Assembly (NCBI GenBank): GCA_019351895.1
Contig: JABBOH010000029.1
Coordinates: forward strand, 1-60,092
Reading direction: 5' to 3'
DNA length: 60,092 nucleotides
Source: Pseudomonadota bacterium
GTDB taxonomy: Bacteria > Pseudomonadota > Alphaproteobacteria > Acetobacterales > Acetobacteraceae
Shown one piece after another: positions 1-9,832 of the stretch (positions are counted from its first letter, which is position 1; each line of letters begins with the position of its first letter). The position numbers and the translations under genes were made by a program. The notes beneath the pieces were generated by a model. That model had not been told where the DNA came from, made no database searches, and was given only the letters and a program-made list of their open reading frames with translations.

Positions 1-55
1 AACCGACGACCTCCTGAATGCCATTCAGGCGCTCTCCCAACTGAGCTATGGCCCC
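1..55 (-). tRNA. tRNA-Ala (GGC anticodon), 3' part cut by window edge
   Basis: On the minus strand the sequence starts with the acceptor strand GGGGC at 55 and continues with a D-arm (AGCTCAGTTGGGAGAGC) and an anticodon arm CCTGA-ATGGCAT-TCAGG. The 7-base loop puts GGC at the anticodon, which reads alanine codons GCC and GCT. The T-arm and 3' acceptor strand lie beyond the left end of the window, so only about 55 bases are present. Confidence 0.9.
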
Positions 56-135
56 GCCTTGGGTGGGCGGCATATAGACGTCCCCGGATGACATGATCAA
101 GCCCTCCCCACCCGCTATCCGCTCGATCGTCGCGC

Positions 136-636
136 ATGGCTGAGCCCGGCCTCTTCGCCGATGCGGCAGCGGAGCGCCAAGCCACGAGCAATTCGGCCGC
201 GTTCCTCCACTGGCTTCGCGCCGTGCACGGGCTTCGGCTGACGCGGCCGGATGAGCCATTGGCCGCGATCCGGCGCTGGGCAGAGGGCGATCCGGCGACC
301 GCCGCCCGTCTCATCCTGCGTTTCGCCGGCCCTGGATTTCCATCGGCGCGAGTCGCGGCCGGGCTGTTGCTGGAAGCCGACCTCCGTCCCGACGATCGCC
401 TGCTCGTGCAGGGGCCGGCACCTGTCTGGCTGCCGCATGCGCTGAGCGCGACGAGGGGGCGTGCCTCGAACGAGGCCGAGGCGACGGTCCTTGTCGCGGG
501 CGATCTACCTGCGACACTGCCGCTCAACCTGCGGCGCGTTATTCTCACCGGCACCCGCAGTCGCGACACACCGGTGGGGGTCACCGTCACCTGCTGCGCT
601 GGCTGGACCTACCCGCGCGAATCGAGCGCCGACTGA
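136..636 (+). CDS. hypothetical protein, weak likeness to acyl-CoA synthetase N-terminal region
   Basis: A 166-residue Ala/Arg/Leu-rich frame starting at ATG 136, convergent with ruvX and overlapping its 3' end by 28 bases. I do not recognise a family with confidence. The N-terminal third (FLHWLRAVHG...IRRWAEGDPATAARLILRF) vaguely resembles the region before the AMP-binding core of acetoacetyl-CoA synthetase-type ligases, but no ATP-binding signature follows, so it would be a remnant if that reading is right. No membrane segment or signal peptide is visible. It may also be a lineage-specific protein or not expressed. Confidence 0.4.
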   Translation: MAEPGLFADAAAERQATSNSAAFLHWLRAVHGLRLTRPDEPLAAIRRWAEGDPATAARLILRFAGPGFPSARVAAGLLLEADLRPDDRLLVQGPAPVWLPHALSATRGRASNEAEATVLVAGDLPATLPLNLRRVILTGTRSRDTPVGVTVTCCAGWTYPRESSAD

Positions 637-1067
637 AGGATACGTGCGGCGGCCATGCGGTCCACGACCGCCGCCCGGCGCTTGCGGCTGATATCGGCCC
701 CGATGAGCAACTCATGCACCTCGGATGTCGTCAGCGTCTCGTCCCAGAGCGCCGCCGGAAGACCGACCGCGTCCGAGATCGCCCAGGCCCAGTCGCGCGC
801 GGCCTGTGCCGCCGGCCCCATGCGACCGTCGGAGGCCAGAGGCAGGCCGATCACCAGCCCGCCTGCCTCCTCCCGCGCAGCCAGACGGTGCAGCTCGGCC
901 GCAATCCCCGCGAGCTTGCCGCGCCTAATCGTGCCATAGGGGCTTGCGACCTTCAGCCGCACGTCGGAGAGCGCCACGCCGATCGTCTTCGACCCTGGGT
1001 CGAGACCGATCAGCCGCTCCTCACGTCCGAGCCCAGCGCAAAGGTCCTGCAAGTTGATGACTGCCAT
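609..1067 (-). CDS. ruvX: Holliday junction resolvase-like protein RuvX (YqgF)
   Basis: 152 residues from ATG 1067, the usual length for the RuvX/YqgF RNase H-fold family. Such proteins are linked to Holliday junction resolution or 16S rRNA 5' end maturation. Family signatures are visible: LDPGSKTIGVALSD near residue 22 with the first acidic catalytic residue, GLVIGLPLASDG in the middle, and LWDETLTTSEV before the C-terminal DRMAAARIL helix. The frame stays open upstream to 1700 but runs antisense through gatC, so I used the internal Met. It is divergent from gatC, 51 bases away. This pairing with gatCAB is familiar in alphaproteobacteria. Confidence 0.88.
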   Translation of the reverse strand: MAVINLQDLCAGLGREERLIGLDPGSKTIGVALSDVRLKVASPYGTIRRGKLAGIAAELHRLAAREEAGGLVIGLPLASDGRMGPAAQAARDWAWAISDAVGLPAALWDETLTTSEVHELLIGADISRKRRAAVVDRMAAARILQSALDSRG

Positions 1068-1118
1068 GGCCGCCTTTATGGTCCGCCGCTTCGTAAACCC
1101 CAAGGACCGTCTCTCTCC

Positions 1119-1421
1119 ATGTCCTCCGCATCCGCTGCCCTCGACCCCGCCGCCGTCCGCCGCATCGCCCGGCTGGCGCGCATCCGACTGGCCGATGAGG
1201 ATGTGGCGCAACTCCAATCCGAACTTGGCGCGATCCTCGGCTGGATCGAACAGTTGAACGAGGTCGATGTCTCGGGTGTCGATCCGCTGGCCTCCGTCGG
1301 TTCCGCAACGCTCACCATGCGCGAGGACGTGGTGACCGACGGCGACCAGACCGAGGCTGTCCTCGCCAACGCGCCCGCCCACTCCGGGCCCTTCTACACC
1401 GTGCCGAAGGTTGTCGAATAA
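1119..1421 (+). CDS. gatC: Asp-tRNA(Asn)/Glu-tRNA(Gln) amidotransferase subunit C
   Basis: 100 residues from ATG 1119. GatC is the small belt subunit that stabilises GatA on GatB in the transamidation of Glu-tRNA(Gln) and Asp-tRNA(Asn). The family pattern is clear: [16 protein letters not shown] at the N-terminus, then a central helix, [23 protein letters not shown], and a C-terminal proline/tyrosine tail FYTVPKVVE that packs into GatA. It is the first gene of gatC-gatA-gatB, with gatA starting within 2 bases of its stop. Confidence 0.95.
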   Translation: MSSASAALDPAAVRRIARLARIRLADEDVAQLQSELGAILGWIEQLNEVDVSGVDPLASVGSATLTMREDVVTDGDQTEAVLANAPAHSGPFYTVPKVVE

Positions 1422-1422
1422 C

Positions 1423-2904
1423 ATGACGCTCGAATTCACCCTGGCCACTGCGCGGGACGCGCTGCGCGCCCGCCGCATTTCGGCGCGCGAACTGACCGAA
1501 GCGCATCTCGCCGCCATCGACGCGCTGGAGCCCGAGCTGCACGCCTTCATCACCGTCACGCCCGAGCAGGCGCTGGCCCAGGCCGACGCCGCCGATGCGG
1601 CGCTCGGCCGCGGGGAGGGCGGCCCGCTCACCGGATTGCCGGTCGCGATCAAGGATCTGTTTTGCACCAAGGGCGTCAGGACGACGGCGGCGAGCCGCAT
1701 CCTGGAGCCCTTCGTGCCGCCCTATGAGAGCACCGTCACCGCCAACATGCTGCGGGATGGGGCGGTGTTCCTCGGCAAGACCAACCTCGACGAGTTCGCC
1801 ATGGGCTCCTCGACCACCACCTCGGCCTTCGGTGCCACCATCAATCCCTGGCAGCGGCGCGGCGCCAATACGCAGCTGGTGCCGGGCGGCTCCTCCGGCG
1901 GGTCGGCGGCGGCGGTCGCGGCGGGAATGGCGCTCGCCTCCACGGGCACCGATACCGGCGGGTCGATCCGCCAGCCGGCGTCCTTCTGCGGCATCGTTGG
2001 CATGAAGCCGACCTATGGCCGCTGCTCCCGCTTCGGCGTCGTGGCATTTGCGTCCTCGCTCGACCAGCCGGGGCCCTTCGCGCGGACCGTCGAGGACACC
2101 GCGATCCTGCTCGGCTCCATGGCGGGCCACGACCCCAAGGACAGCACCAGCGTCAACCGCCCGGTGCCCGACTATGCGGCCGCCTGCAGGCGGGGCGTGC
2201 GCGGCCTGCGCATCGGCATTCCCCGCGAATACCACTCGGACGGCATGCCGGCGGAGATCGAGGCGCTCTGGACCCAGGGGATCGCATGGCTGCGCGAGGC
2301 TGGGGCTGAGATCGTCGATGTTTCCCTGCCGCACACGAAATACGGCCTCGCCACGTATTATATCGTGGCGCCGGCCGAGGCGTCCTCCAACCTCGCGCGC
2401 TATGACGGCGTGCGCTTCGGCCTGCGCGTGCCGGCGAACGACCTCACCGATCTCTACGAGGAAACGCGCGCGGCGGGTTTCGGGGCCGAGGTGCGGCGGC
2501 GCATCCTGATCGGCACCTACGTGCTCTCGGCCGGCTATTACGACGCCTATTACCTCAAGGCGCAGAAGGTGCGGGCGCTGATCCTCCGCGACTTCACGGA
2601 CGCCTTCGAACGTGTCGACGCGCTGCTGACGCCGACGGCGCCTTCCGCGGCCTTCGCCCTTGGGGAAAAGAACGACGACCCGGTGCAGATGTACTTGAAC
2701 GACGTCTTCACGGTGCCGGCCTCCATTGCCGGCGTGCCGGGGATATCGGTCCCGGCGGGCGTCGATGGCGACGGCCTGCCGCTCGGCCTGCAGGTGATCG
2801 GGCGGCACTTCGACGAGGAGACGGTCTTCGCGGTGGGCTCGGTGCTGGAACAGGCCGCGGAGTTTTCGGCGAAACCCGCGATCCGCATGGAGGCAGGACG
2901 ATGA
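1423..2904 (+). CDS. gatA: Asp-tRNA(Asn)/Glu-tRNA(Gln) amidotransferase subunit A
   Basis: 493 residues from ATG 1423; an in-frame TTG at 1411 would add four residues inside gatC. GatA is the glutaminase subunit that releases ammonia from glutamine. The amidase-signature triad is visible: Lys in LPVAIKDLF, cis-Ser in [15 protein letters not shown], and the nucleophile Ser in [16 protein letters not shown], followed by GMKPTYGR. The length is normal for GatA. It lies between gatC and gatB and overlaps the gatB start by 4 bases. Confidence 0.97.
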   Translation: MTLEFTLATARDALRARRISARELTEAHLAAIDALEPELHAFITVTPEQALAQADAADAALGRGEGGPLTGLPVAIKDLFCTKGVRTTAASRILEPFVPPYESTVTANMLRDGAVFLGKTNLDEFAMGSSTTTSAFGATINPWQRRGANTQLVPGGSSGGSAAAVAAGMALASTGTDTGGSIRQPASFCGIVGMKPTYGRCSRFGVVAFASSLDQPGPFARTVEDTAILLGSMAGHDPKDSTSVNRPVPDYAAACRRGVRGLRIGIPREYHSDGMPAEIEALWTQGIAWLREAGAEIVDVSLPHTKYGLATYYIVAPAEASSNLARYDGVRFGLRVPANDLTDLYEETRAAGFGAEVRRRILIGTYVLSAGYYDAYYLKAQKVRALILRDFTDAFERVDALLTPTAPSAAFALGEKNDDPVQMYLNDVFTVPASIAGVPGISVPAGVDGDGLPLGLQVIGRHFDEETVFAVGSVLEQAAEFSAKPAIRMEAGR

Positions 2905-4364
2905 GCGCCCCCGAATCCACGTATGTCATCGAGGGCAGCACCGGCCCCTGGGAGCTGGTGATCGGGCTGGAAGTGCATGCCCAGGTCGTGTCCAAGGCCA
3001 AGCTCTTCAGCGGCGCCTCGGCCGAGTACGGCGCCGAGCCGAACAGCCAGGTGAGCTTCGTCGATGCGGCCTTCCCTGGCATGCTGCCGGTGATCAACCG
3101 CGAATGCGTGGCGCAGGCGGTGCGGACCGGCCTCGGGCTGAAGGCGGAGATCAACCTCGTCAGCCGTTTCGACCGCAAGAACTACTTCTACGCCGATCTT
3201 CCGGCCGGCTATCAGATCAGCCAGTTCGCCCACCCCATCGTGGGGAAGGGTGTCATCGAGATCGAGCTGGAGAGCGGCGCCATCCGGCCCATCGGCGTTA
3301 CGCGCCTGCATCTGGAGCAGGACGCCGGCAAGTCGATGCACGACCAGCATCCAAGCCAGTCCTTCATCGACCTCAACCGCGCGGGCGTGGCACTGATGGA
3401 GATCGTCAGCGAGCCTGACATGCGCACGCCGGAGGAGGCGGGCGCCTACCTGCGCAAGCTGCGCACCATCATGCGCTACCTCGGCACCTGCGACGGCAAC
3501 ATGGAGGAGGGGTCCATGCGCGCCGACGTGAACGTTTCGGTCCGCAAAGCCGGCGAGCCCTTCCGCACCCGCTGCGAGATCAAGAACGTGAACTCCGTGC
3601 GCTTCGTCATGCAGGCGATCGAGGCCGAGGCGCGTCGTCAGGTGGAGATCTGGGAAGCGGGCGGCGAGGTCCGGCAGGAGACGCGGCTCTATGACCCGAG
3701 CCGGGGCGAGACCCGGTCGATGCGATCGAAGGAGGATGCGCACGACTATCGTTATTTCCCCGATCCGGACCTGCTACCGCTGGTGATCGAGCAGGAGTGG
3801 GTGGAGGAGCTGGCGACGCATCTGCCCGAACTGCCCGACGCCAAGAAGGCGCGCTTCATGAGCCAGTATGGCTTGCCCGCCTATGACGCGGGCGTGCTGG
3901 TGATGGAACAGGCGACGGCCGATTTCTATGAGGCCGTGGCGCGCGGGCGGGACGGGAAGATCGCCGCGAACTGGATGCTGGGCGATTTCTTCGCCGGTCT
4001 GAACCGGATGGGCCGGGGGATCGAGGACAGCCCGGTCTCGGCCGAGGGCCTCGGCGGCCTACTGGACCTGCTGGCGGATGCGACGATCAACGGGCGCATC
4101 GCCAAGGAGGTGATGGAGGCGATGATGGAGACGGGCGAGACCGCCGCCGCCATCGTAGAGGCGCGGGGCCTGCGGCAGGTGACGGATACTGGCGCGATCG
4201 ACGGGGCGGTGGACCAGGTCTTGGCGGCGAACCCGGACAAGCTGGCCGAATACAAGGCCGGCAAGGAGAAGCTATTCGGCTTCTTCGTGGGCCAGGTGAT
4301 GAAGGCGATGGCGGGCAAGGGCAACCCGGCGCTCGTGAACGAGGCCTTGAAGCGGAAGCTTTAG
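2901..4364 (+). CDS. gatB: Asp-tRNA(Asn)/Glu-tRNA(Gln) amidotransferase subunit B
   Basis: 487 residues, full length. GatB binds the mischarged tRNA and activates its carboxyl group for amidation. Visible features are [12 protein letters not shown] near residue 17, the Zn/Mg cradle region with the kinase-like core ([14 protein letters not shown]), the [11 protein letters not shown] stretch, and a C-terminal helical tRNA-binding tail ending [13 protein letters not shown]. The start ATG overlaps the gatA stop (ATGA), indicating coupling. This organism probably makes Gln-tRNA and/or Asn-tRNA by the indirect route. Confidence 0.97.
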   Translation: MSAPESTYVIEGSTGPWELVIGLEVHAQVVSKAKLFSGASAEYGAEPNSQVSFVDAAFPGMLPVINRECVAQAVRTGLGLKAEINLVSRFDRKNYFYADLPAGYQISQFAHPIVGKGVIEIELESGAIRPIGVTRLHLEQDAGKSMHDQHPSQSFIDLNRAGVALMEIVSEPDMRTPEEAGAYLRKLRTIMRYLGTCDGNMEEGSMRADVNVSVRKAGEPFRTRCEIKNVNSVRFVMQAIEAEARRQVEIWEAGGEVRQETRLYDPSRGETRSMRSKEDAHDYRYFPDPDLLPLVIEQEWVEELATHLPELPDAKKARFMSQYGLPAYDAGVLVMEQATADFYEAVARGRDGKIAANWMLGDFFAGLNRMGRGIEDSPVSAEGLGGLLDLLADATINGRIAKEVMEAMMETGETAAAIVEARGLRQVTDTGAIDGAVDQVLAANPDKLAEYKAGKEKLFGFFVGQVMKAMAGKGNPALVNEALKRKL

Positions 4365-4462
4365 GGCCGATGCCGGCGCTAGGTCAGGGCTGATTGACCC
4401 GGCGCAGGGCGGTCGCTAGAAGGGCTGGGCAAACGCCGTGTGACTGGTTTGCTTCTCCCGGC

Positions 4463-4555
4463 GGAGGGGTGGCCGAGTGGCTGAAGGCGGCGGTTTGCTA
4501 AACCGTTGTACAGGGTCAACCTGTACCGTGAGTTCGAATCTCATCCCCTCCGCCA
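4463..4555 (+). tRNA. tRNA-Ser (GCT anticodon), CCA encoded
   Basis: The acceptor strand GGAGGGG (4463-4469) pairs with CCCCTCC (4545-4551), followed by discriminator G and an encoded CCA. The D-arm is TGGCCGAGTGG. The anticodon arm has loop TTGCTAA with anticodon GCT, serving codons AGC/AGT. A long variable arm (around TGTACAGGGTCAACCTGTACC) is the class II mark of serine tRNA, and GTTCGAATC is the T-loop. The gene stands alone between gatB and the AraC regulator. Confidence 0.96.
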
Positions 4556-4833
4556 ATTCTCCTGATCATCGGAACTTTTCCGCGGCTGCACAGTTGGATG
4601 CCGTTTGCCCTGCGTCCGGCGATGGAAAACGGCCGTTGGGGCAAAATAGTATCAGTTCACGCACCACAAAGAAGATGTGCTGCCCCGACTGCAAGGCTAT
4701 CTTCTGCGAAGAATAAGCAGACGACGTCAGGCTTCGGCCAAGGCGCGCCGCAGGGGGAAGCAATGAATCATCGGATTTTGGCCGGACGCTGCGGCTTTGT
4801 CGGCTTCTCTCACGCCCGCGGCGGCTGACGGTC

Positions 4834-5757
4834 ATGGGCCAGCCGGAACTGGAAATCATCGTCGTCGATGAAGGCGAGCCCTTCAAAGTCTGGACACATG
4901 GCTATCCGTTCCGCACCGTGCGCTGGCACTTCCACCCCGAACTCGAAATCCACCTGATCACCGCGACGAGCGGTCGCGTCTTCGTCGGCGACTATATCGG
5001 TGCGTTCGCACCCGGCAACCTCGTGATGACGGGGCCCAACTTGCCTCATAACTGGCTCAGCGATGTGGCGCCGAACGTGACCATCCCGCAACGCTGCATC
5101 GTGCTGCAATTCGGCGCGGGCTTCATCGAGACCTGCGGACTGCTCTTCCCGGGCCTCGACCTACCCCGCCTTGTTGATGAGTCACAGCGCGGCCTTGAAT
5201 TTTCGGCCACGGCAAGCGATGCCATCGGGCCGCTGATGCGCCGAATGCTGGCGGGCGACAGGCTGTCGCGCCCCGCGGCATTCATGCAGATCATCGAGGA
5301 ACTGCTGCGCGACAAGGAGCGCCGCATGCTCGCGAGCGTCGGCTACCGCGTGCAGCCTTCGGTGTACATGACGCAGCCGTTGAACCATGTGCTGGATCAC
5401 ATCGCCCGCAATCTTGCCTTCGATCTTCGGGAAACCGAGCTTGCGGCACTGAGCGGATACACGCCCAGCGCCTTCTCCCGCGCCTTCCATCGCCAGACTG
5501 GGATGACCTTCACGAGCTACGTCAACAGTCTCCGCATCAACCGGGCCTGCCACCTGCTGACGACCTCGGAGCGGCTCATCACCGATATCTGCTTTGATGT
5601 CGGCTTCAACAACATCTCGAATTTTAACAAGCGCTTTCAGGCGCTGACGCACATGACCCCGAGCCACTACCGCAGCCGTCATCGGGAGAACGACCAGCAT
5701 CGTCTGCAGCCGCAGGACGCAGAACGGTCGCATCAGCTGCGGGCGGCGGGCGCTTGA
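4834..5757 (+). CDS. AraC-family transcriptional regulator (polyol/sugar operon)
   Basis: 307 residues. The N-terminal half is a cupin-like sensor domain (HFHPELEIHLITATSG near residue 35, and a second conserved strand FAPGNLVMTGPNLPHNW). The C-terminal half holds the two AraC helix-turn-helices: LRETELAALSGYTPSAFSRAF, then ITDICFDVGFNNISNFNKRF with the PSHYR end. The gene lies 58 bases upstream of, and in the same direction as, an ABC importer and a ribitol dehydrogenase-like gene, so it is probably their activator. The inducer is unknown; a pentitol is inferred from context. Confidence 0.88.
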   Translation: MGQPELEIIVVDEGEPFKVWTHGYPFRTVRWHFHPELEIHLITATSGRVFVGDYIGAFAPGNLVMTGPNLPHNWLSDVAPNVTIPQRCIVLQFGAGFIETCGLLFPGLDLPRLVDESQRGLEFSATASDAIGPLMRRMLAGDRLSRPAAFMQIIEELLRDKERRMLASVGYRVQPSVYMTQPLNHVLDHIARNLAFDLRETELAALSGYTPSAFSRAFHRQTGMTFTSYVNSLRINRACHLLTTSERLITDICFDVGFNNISNFNKRFQALTHMTPSHYRSRHRENDQHRLQPQDAERSHQLRAAGA

Positions 5758-5815
5758 CCGGAAGGCCGCCGAGCGTTCGACCTCAATTCAAAACCAGAAA
5801 CGCCAAGAGGATATC

Positions 5816-6910
5816 GTGATCTCCATGAATGCCAGGACCGTCTTGAAGTCGATCGGCGCAGTCGCGCTGGCCGTAGCACCGTTCGTGATGCACCCCGTCT
5901 CCGCCGACGCGGCCGGGATCTCGCACGTGAAAGTCGCCTTCCTCATGCCGGACGAAGGATCGACACGGTATGAGGAGCACGACCGTCCGGGCTTCGTGCG
6001 GGAGATGAAGATCCTCTGCCCAACCTGCACCGTTCTCTATCAGAACGCCGATGGCGACGCATCGCGCCAGCAGCAACAGTTCAACTCGGTCATCTCGCAG
6101 GGGGCGAAGGCCATCGTCCTCGACCCCGTCGATTCCACGGCGGCCGCCTCCCTCGTGCATATGGCGCAGTCGCAGGGGATCAAGGTCATCGCCTATGACC
6201 GGCCGATCCCCTCCGCCCAGGCAAACTACTATGTATCCTTCAACAACGAGCAGATCGGCAAGATGATCGCGCAGTCGCTCGTGCAGCATCTTAAGGCAAT
6301 CAACGCGCCGACGAGCGGCGGCGTGCTGGAGGTCAATGGCTCGCCGACTGACGCGGCGGCCGGCCTCATCAAGAAGGGTATTCACGAAGGGCTCGCCACG
6401 GGCTCCTACAAGACGCTCGCCGAGTACGATACGCCCGACTGGCTGCCGTCCAAGGCACAGCAGTGGGTGTCTGGCCAGATTTCACGCTTCGGCAGCAAGA
6501 TCGTGGGTGTTGTCGCGGCAAACGACGGCACTGGGGGTGGCACGATCGCTGCCTTCAAGGCGGCGGGCGTCAATCCCGTGCCGCCGGTCACCGGCAACGA
6601 CGCGACCATCGCCGGGCTGCAGCTCATCATCGCCGGCGACCAGTACAACACGATCTCGAAGCCTAGCGAAATCGTCGCTGCTGCCGCCGCGAAGGTGGCC
6701 GTGGCGCTGCTCGAGGGGCAGACGCCGACAAGCACTGCGACGCTCTTTGGAACGCCGACGGAGCTCTTTACGCCGACGTTGGTGACCGCGCACAACCTCA
6801 AGGCCGAGATCGTCGACAAGGACGTGAACGGCAAGCCGATCGAGCCCGCTTCCGTGCTTTGCACCGGACGCTATGCGGCAGGATGCAAGAAGCTCGGTAT
6901 CACGCCCTGA
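5816..6910 (+). CDS. sugar/polyol ABC transporter, periplasmic substrate-binding protein
   Basis: 364 residues starting at GTG 5816, with AAGAGG 5 bases upstream; a nearby ATG at 5825 is the alternative. A cleavable signal peptide is visible (hydrophobic VALAVAPFVMHPVSADAA). The mature protein follows the type-1 periplasmic binding fold of the ribose/xylose group: VKVAFLMPDEGSTRYEEHD, GAKAIVLDPVDSTAAASL, VIAYDRPI, and VVAANDGTGGGTIAAF. It resembles xylose-binding XylF-type proteins. It would deliver substrate to the ATPase and permease encoded next; the ribitol dehydrogenase at the end of the run suggests a pentitol ligand. Confidence 0.9.
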   Translation: MISMNARTVLKSIGAVALAVAPFVMHPVSADAAGISHVKVAFLMPDEGSTRYEEHDRPGFVREMKILCPTCTVLYQNADGDASRQQQQFNSVISQGAKAIVLDPVDSTAAASLVHMAQSQGIKVIAYDRPIPSAQANYYVSFNNEQIGKMIAQSLVQHLKAINAPTSGGVLEVNGSPTDAAAGLIKKGIHEGLATGSYKTLAEYDTPDWLPSKAQQWVSGQISRFGSKIVGVVAANDGTGGGTIAAFKAAGVNPVPPVTGNDATIAGLQLIIAGDQYNTISKPSEIVAAAAAKVAVALLEGQTPTSTATLFGTPTELFTPTLVTAHNLKAEIVDKDVNGKPIEPASVLCTGRYAAGCKKLGITP

Positions 6911-6977
6911 TCGCCCTGGCCGGCACCTGAGGCGAGGCGCCGGCCATTTCTTGATCTCCTCGAGGGGGAATGCGTGG

Positions 6978-7799
6978 ATGACGGATCATGATGGTGAACA
7001 GCCGAAGCGCAGCGAGACGGTGCTCAGCCTGCGCGGCATCTCAAAGCACTTCGGCGCCGTCTCCGCCTTGAACGACATCGAACTCGACATCCATGCCGGG
7101 GAAGTGGTCGCCCTGGTGGGAGACAACGGAGCCGGCAAGTCGACGCTGGTGAAAATCCTCGCCGGCGTCCATGCGCCAAGCGCCGGCACCATCACGTTTC
7201 AGGGGCGGGAGGTGACGCTTGCGGACCCGGGCGCGGCGCTCTCGCTTGGGATTGCAACCGTATTCCAAGACCTCGCCCTCTGCGAGAATCTCGATGTGGT
7301 CGGCAATATCTTTCTCGGTCGCGAGGCATCGCCCTATGCGCTCGACGAGGTCTCTATGGAGATCAAGGCCTGGACCCTTCTGAATGAATTGTCCGCGCGG
7401 ATCCCGAGCGTGCGCGAAACGGTCGCCTCGCTCTCGGGTGGTCAAAGGCAGACGGTCGCGATCGCCCGGTCGCTGCTGCTGGAGCCGAAACTCATTCTGC
7501 TCGACGAGCCGACGGCCGCTCTCGGCGTTGCCCAGACGGCCGAGGTTCTCGACCTGATCGAGCGCGTGCGCGACCGTGGCCTCGGCGTCGTCATGATCAG
7601 TCACAACATGGAGGACGTGCGTGCCGTGGCCGACCGCATCGTCGTGCTTCGGCTGGGACGCAACAACGGCATTTTCTATCCAGATGCCAGCAACCATGAA
7701 CTCGTCAGCGCGATCACCGGTGCGCAGGAGAATGCCGTCTCGCGGCGCTCCGCGCGTCGTAACCCCAAAGGACCGTCAGTGGAGGGTGTGCAGCCGTGA
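6978..7799 (+). CDS. sugar/polyol ABC transporter ATP-binding protein
   Basis: 273 residues from ATG 6978, preceded by GAGGGGGAA. It has a single nucleotide-binding domain: Walker A GDNGAGKST near residue 44, Q-loop in ATVFQDLAL, signature LSGGQRQTVAIARS, Walker B LILLDEPTAALG and switch His in MISHNMEDV. Ribose- and xylose-type importers often have duplicated ATPases of about 500 residues; this one is a single-domain FrcA-like form and would work as a homodimer. It energises uptake with the flanking binding protein and permease, and its stop overlaps the permease start. Confidence 0.92.
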   Translation: MTDHDGEQPKRSETVLSLRGISKHFGAVSALNDIELDIHAGEVVALVGDNGAGKSTLVKILAGVHAPSAGTITFQGREVTLADPGAALSLGIATVFQDLALCENLDVVGNIFLGREASPYALDEVSMEIKAWTLLNELSARIPSVRETVASLSGGQRQTVAIARSLLLEPKLILLDEPTAALGVAQTAEVLDLIERVRDRGLGVVMISHNMEDVRAVADRIVVLRLGRNNGIFYPDASNHELVSAITGAQENAVSRRSARRNPKGPSVEGVQP

Positions 7800-9031
7800 G
7801 CGGGAGTAAGCTGATCGACCGCGCCGACGAACGGCTGAAGCATGGCGACGGCTTCGGCGGCGCGCTCCGTGCGTTTCTCGACCGGGTCCGTTCGGGCGAC
7901 CTGGGGTCGCTTCCGGTCGTCGTCGGGCTCATCATCATCTGCACGGTATTCGAGAGCCTCAACAGCGTCTTCCTATCCAGCAACAACCTCGTCAATCTGC
8001 TGTACGACTCATCGACGATCGGGGTAATCTCACTCGGCATCGTCTGCATCCTGATGGTCGGCGAGATCGATCTTTCGGTCGGCTCCGTCAGCGGCTTCTC
8101 GTCGGCGCTGGTGGGCGTGCTCTGGGTCAACACCGGTTGGCCGGTGCCGCTGGCGATCTTCGCCGCAATCGTCGCGGGCGGCCTGATCGGCCTCATCTAC
8201 GCAGTGTTGTTCAACCGCTTCGGCATGCCGAGCTTCGTCTCGACGCTTTCGGGTCTGCTCGCCGTTCTGGGTCTTCAGCTCTATATCCTCGGCGAAAGCG
8301 GCTCGATCAACCTGCCCTATGGCTCGGCGCTGGTAAGCTTCGGGCAGTCATCCTTCATGCCGCACATCCTGGCGTATCTGCTGGCGGCGGCAGCGGGCCT
8401 CGGCTTTTGTCTGACCGGGCTCCGCACTGCACAGCGACGCCGCGAGGCCAATCTGTCGGCGCAGACCGCAAGCATGATCGTGTTGCGCGCGCTCGCGCTC
8501 ACCATCTTGCTGGAGGCTTGCGTCTACTATCTCAACCGGGATCGTGGCGTGCCCTGGATGCTTGGCTTTTTCCTGGCGCTCGTCGTGCTGCTGAACTACG
8601 CCCTGACCCGGACCAAGTGGGGGCGGTCGATGAAGGCCGTTGGAGGCAACCGCGAGGCGGCGCGCCGGGCCGGCATCAATGTCCGCGCCGTCTATGTCAG
8701 CGCATTCATGCTCTGCTCGATGTTCGCGGCTGTCGGCGGTGTTCTGGCATCCGCACGCCTCGCCTCAGCAAGCCAGCAGGCGGGCACGGGCGACGTGAAC
8801 CTCGACGCGATCGCGGCTGCCGTGATCGGCGGCACCAGCCTCTTCGGAGGTCGGGGGAGCGCCTATTCCGCATTGCTCGGCATCATCGTGATCCAGGCGA
8901 TCGCGAGCGGCCTGACGCTGCTCGACCTGTCGTCCTCGCTTCGCTACATGATCACCGGCGGCGTGCTGGCGATTGCCGTCATTGTCGACTCCCTTGCCCG
9001 CCGCTCCCGCGCGTCTCATGGCCGTGCGTAA
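7796..9031 (+). CDS. sugar/polyol ABC transporter permease
   Basis: 411 residues from GTG 7796, overlapping the ATPase stop by 4 bases (GTGA). It is a multi-span inner-membrane protein of the RbsC/XylH branched-chain permease superfamily. The hallmark EIDLSVGSVSGFSSALVG is near residue 85, and the ATPase-coupling loop GGNREAARRAGINVRAVYV is followed by IGGTSLFGGRGSAYSALLG. The length is closer to XylH than to RbsC. It forms the channel of the importer encoded by the previous two genes. Confidence 0.92.
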   Translation: MSGSKLIDRADERLKHGDGFGGALRAFLDRVRSGDLGSLPVVVGLIIICTVFESLNSVFLSSNNLVNLLYDSSTIGVISLGIVCILMVGEIDLSVGSVSGFSSALVGVLWVNTGWPVPLAIFAAIVAGGLIGLIYAVLFNRFGMPSFVSTLSGLLAVLGLQLYILGESGSINLPYGSALVSFGQSSFMPHILAYLLAAAAGLGFCLTGLRTAQRRREANLSAQTASMIVLRALALTILLEACVYYLNRDRGVPWMLGFFLALVVLLNYALTRTKWGRSMKAVGGNREAARRAGINVRAVYVSAFMLCSMFAAVGGVLASARLASASQQAGTGDVNLDAIAAAVIGGTSLFGGRGSAYSALLGIIVIQAIASGLTLLDLSSSLRYMITGGVLAIAVIVDSLARRSRASHGRA

Positions 9032-9082
9032 GACGTCTGCAACCAACCGATGCGCCCTGGCGCCACGACATAAGAGGATGAC

Positions 9083-9811
9083 ATGACGGAGGAGTTGGCA
9101 GGCAAAGTCGCGGCGGTGACGGGCGCGGCATCGGGCATCGGCCTCGAATGCGCGAAAGCCTTTCTCGATGCGGGCGCGCGGGTCGTGCTGATCGACATGA
9201 ACGAGGATCGGCTCGGCACGCTCTGCGCTGAACTCGGACCGGATGCCATGCCGCTGGTGGTCAACCTCACCGACCCCGCGAGCGTGGCGACGATGATGCC
9301 GCGTATTCTGGATCTCGCCGGGAAGCTCGACATATTTCACGCGAATGCCGGGTCCTATATCGGCGGTCTCGTCGCCGAAGGAGATCCGGACGCGTGGGAC
9401 CGCATGCTGAATCTCAACGTCAACGCGGTGTTTCGCTCCATCCACGCCGTGCTGCCGCACATGATCGAGCGCAAGACGGGCGACATTGTGGTTACAAGTT
9501 CGGTGGCCGGCCTCGTGCCGGTGGTCTGGGAGCCGATCTACACGGCCTCCAAACATGCCGTTCAGGCCTTCATCCACACGGTGCGGCGGCAGGTGGCGCC
9601 GCATGGCATTCGCGTAGGCGGCGTAGCGCCAGGACCGGTTGTCACGGCGCTATTGAAGGACTGGCCGCAGGCGAAGATGGAGGAGGCGCTTGCATCGGGC
9701 AGCCTTATGCAGCCGGTCGAGGTCGCCGCCGCCGTCATGTTCATGGTGACACGGCCACGCACCGTCACGGTGCGCGATCTCGTCATTCTGCCGCAGAGCC
9801 TCGATCTTTAG
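9083..9811 (+). CDS. short-chain dehydrogenase, ribitol 2-dehydrogenase-like
   Basis: 242 residues, classical SDR. The NAD-binding TGAASGIG is near residue 13, the acidic Asp in [10 protein letters not shown] favours NAD, then [10 protein letters not shown], catalytic Ser in VVTSSVAG and the YTASK motif (YxxxK). The sequence closely recalls rhizobial ribitol dehydrogenases (NAGxYIGG, [13 protein letters not shown], [17 protein letters not shown]). Oxidation of ribitol to D-ribulose is the expected reaction. It follows the ABC importer by about 50 bases, completing a probable uptake-and-oxidation operon; no ribulokinase is present here. Confidence 0.85.
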   Translation: MTEELAGKVAAVTGAASGIGLECAKAFLDAGARVVLIDMNEDRLGTLCAELGPDAMPLVVNLTDPASVATMMPRILDLAGKLDIFHANAGSYIGGLVAEGDPDAWDRMLNLNVNAVFRSIHAVLPHMIERKTGDIVVTSSVAGLVPVVWEPIYTASKHAVQAFIHTVRRQVAPHGIRVGGVAPGPVVTALLKDWPQAKMEEALASGSLMQPVEVAAAVMFMVTRPRTVTVRDLVILPQSLDL

Positions 9812-9832
9812 ACGTGAAGCGACGCCGCCTGT

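Noticed and set aside
609-1700. 363-residue minus-strand frame covering ruvX and beyond
   Set aside because: The upstream half is antisense to gatC and gatA; RuvX homology begins at Met 1067.
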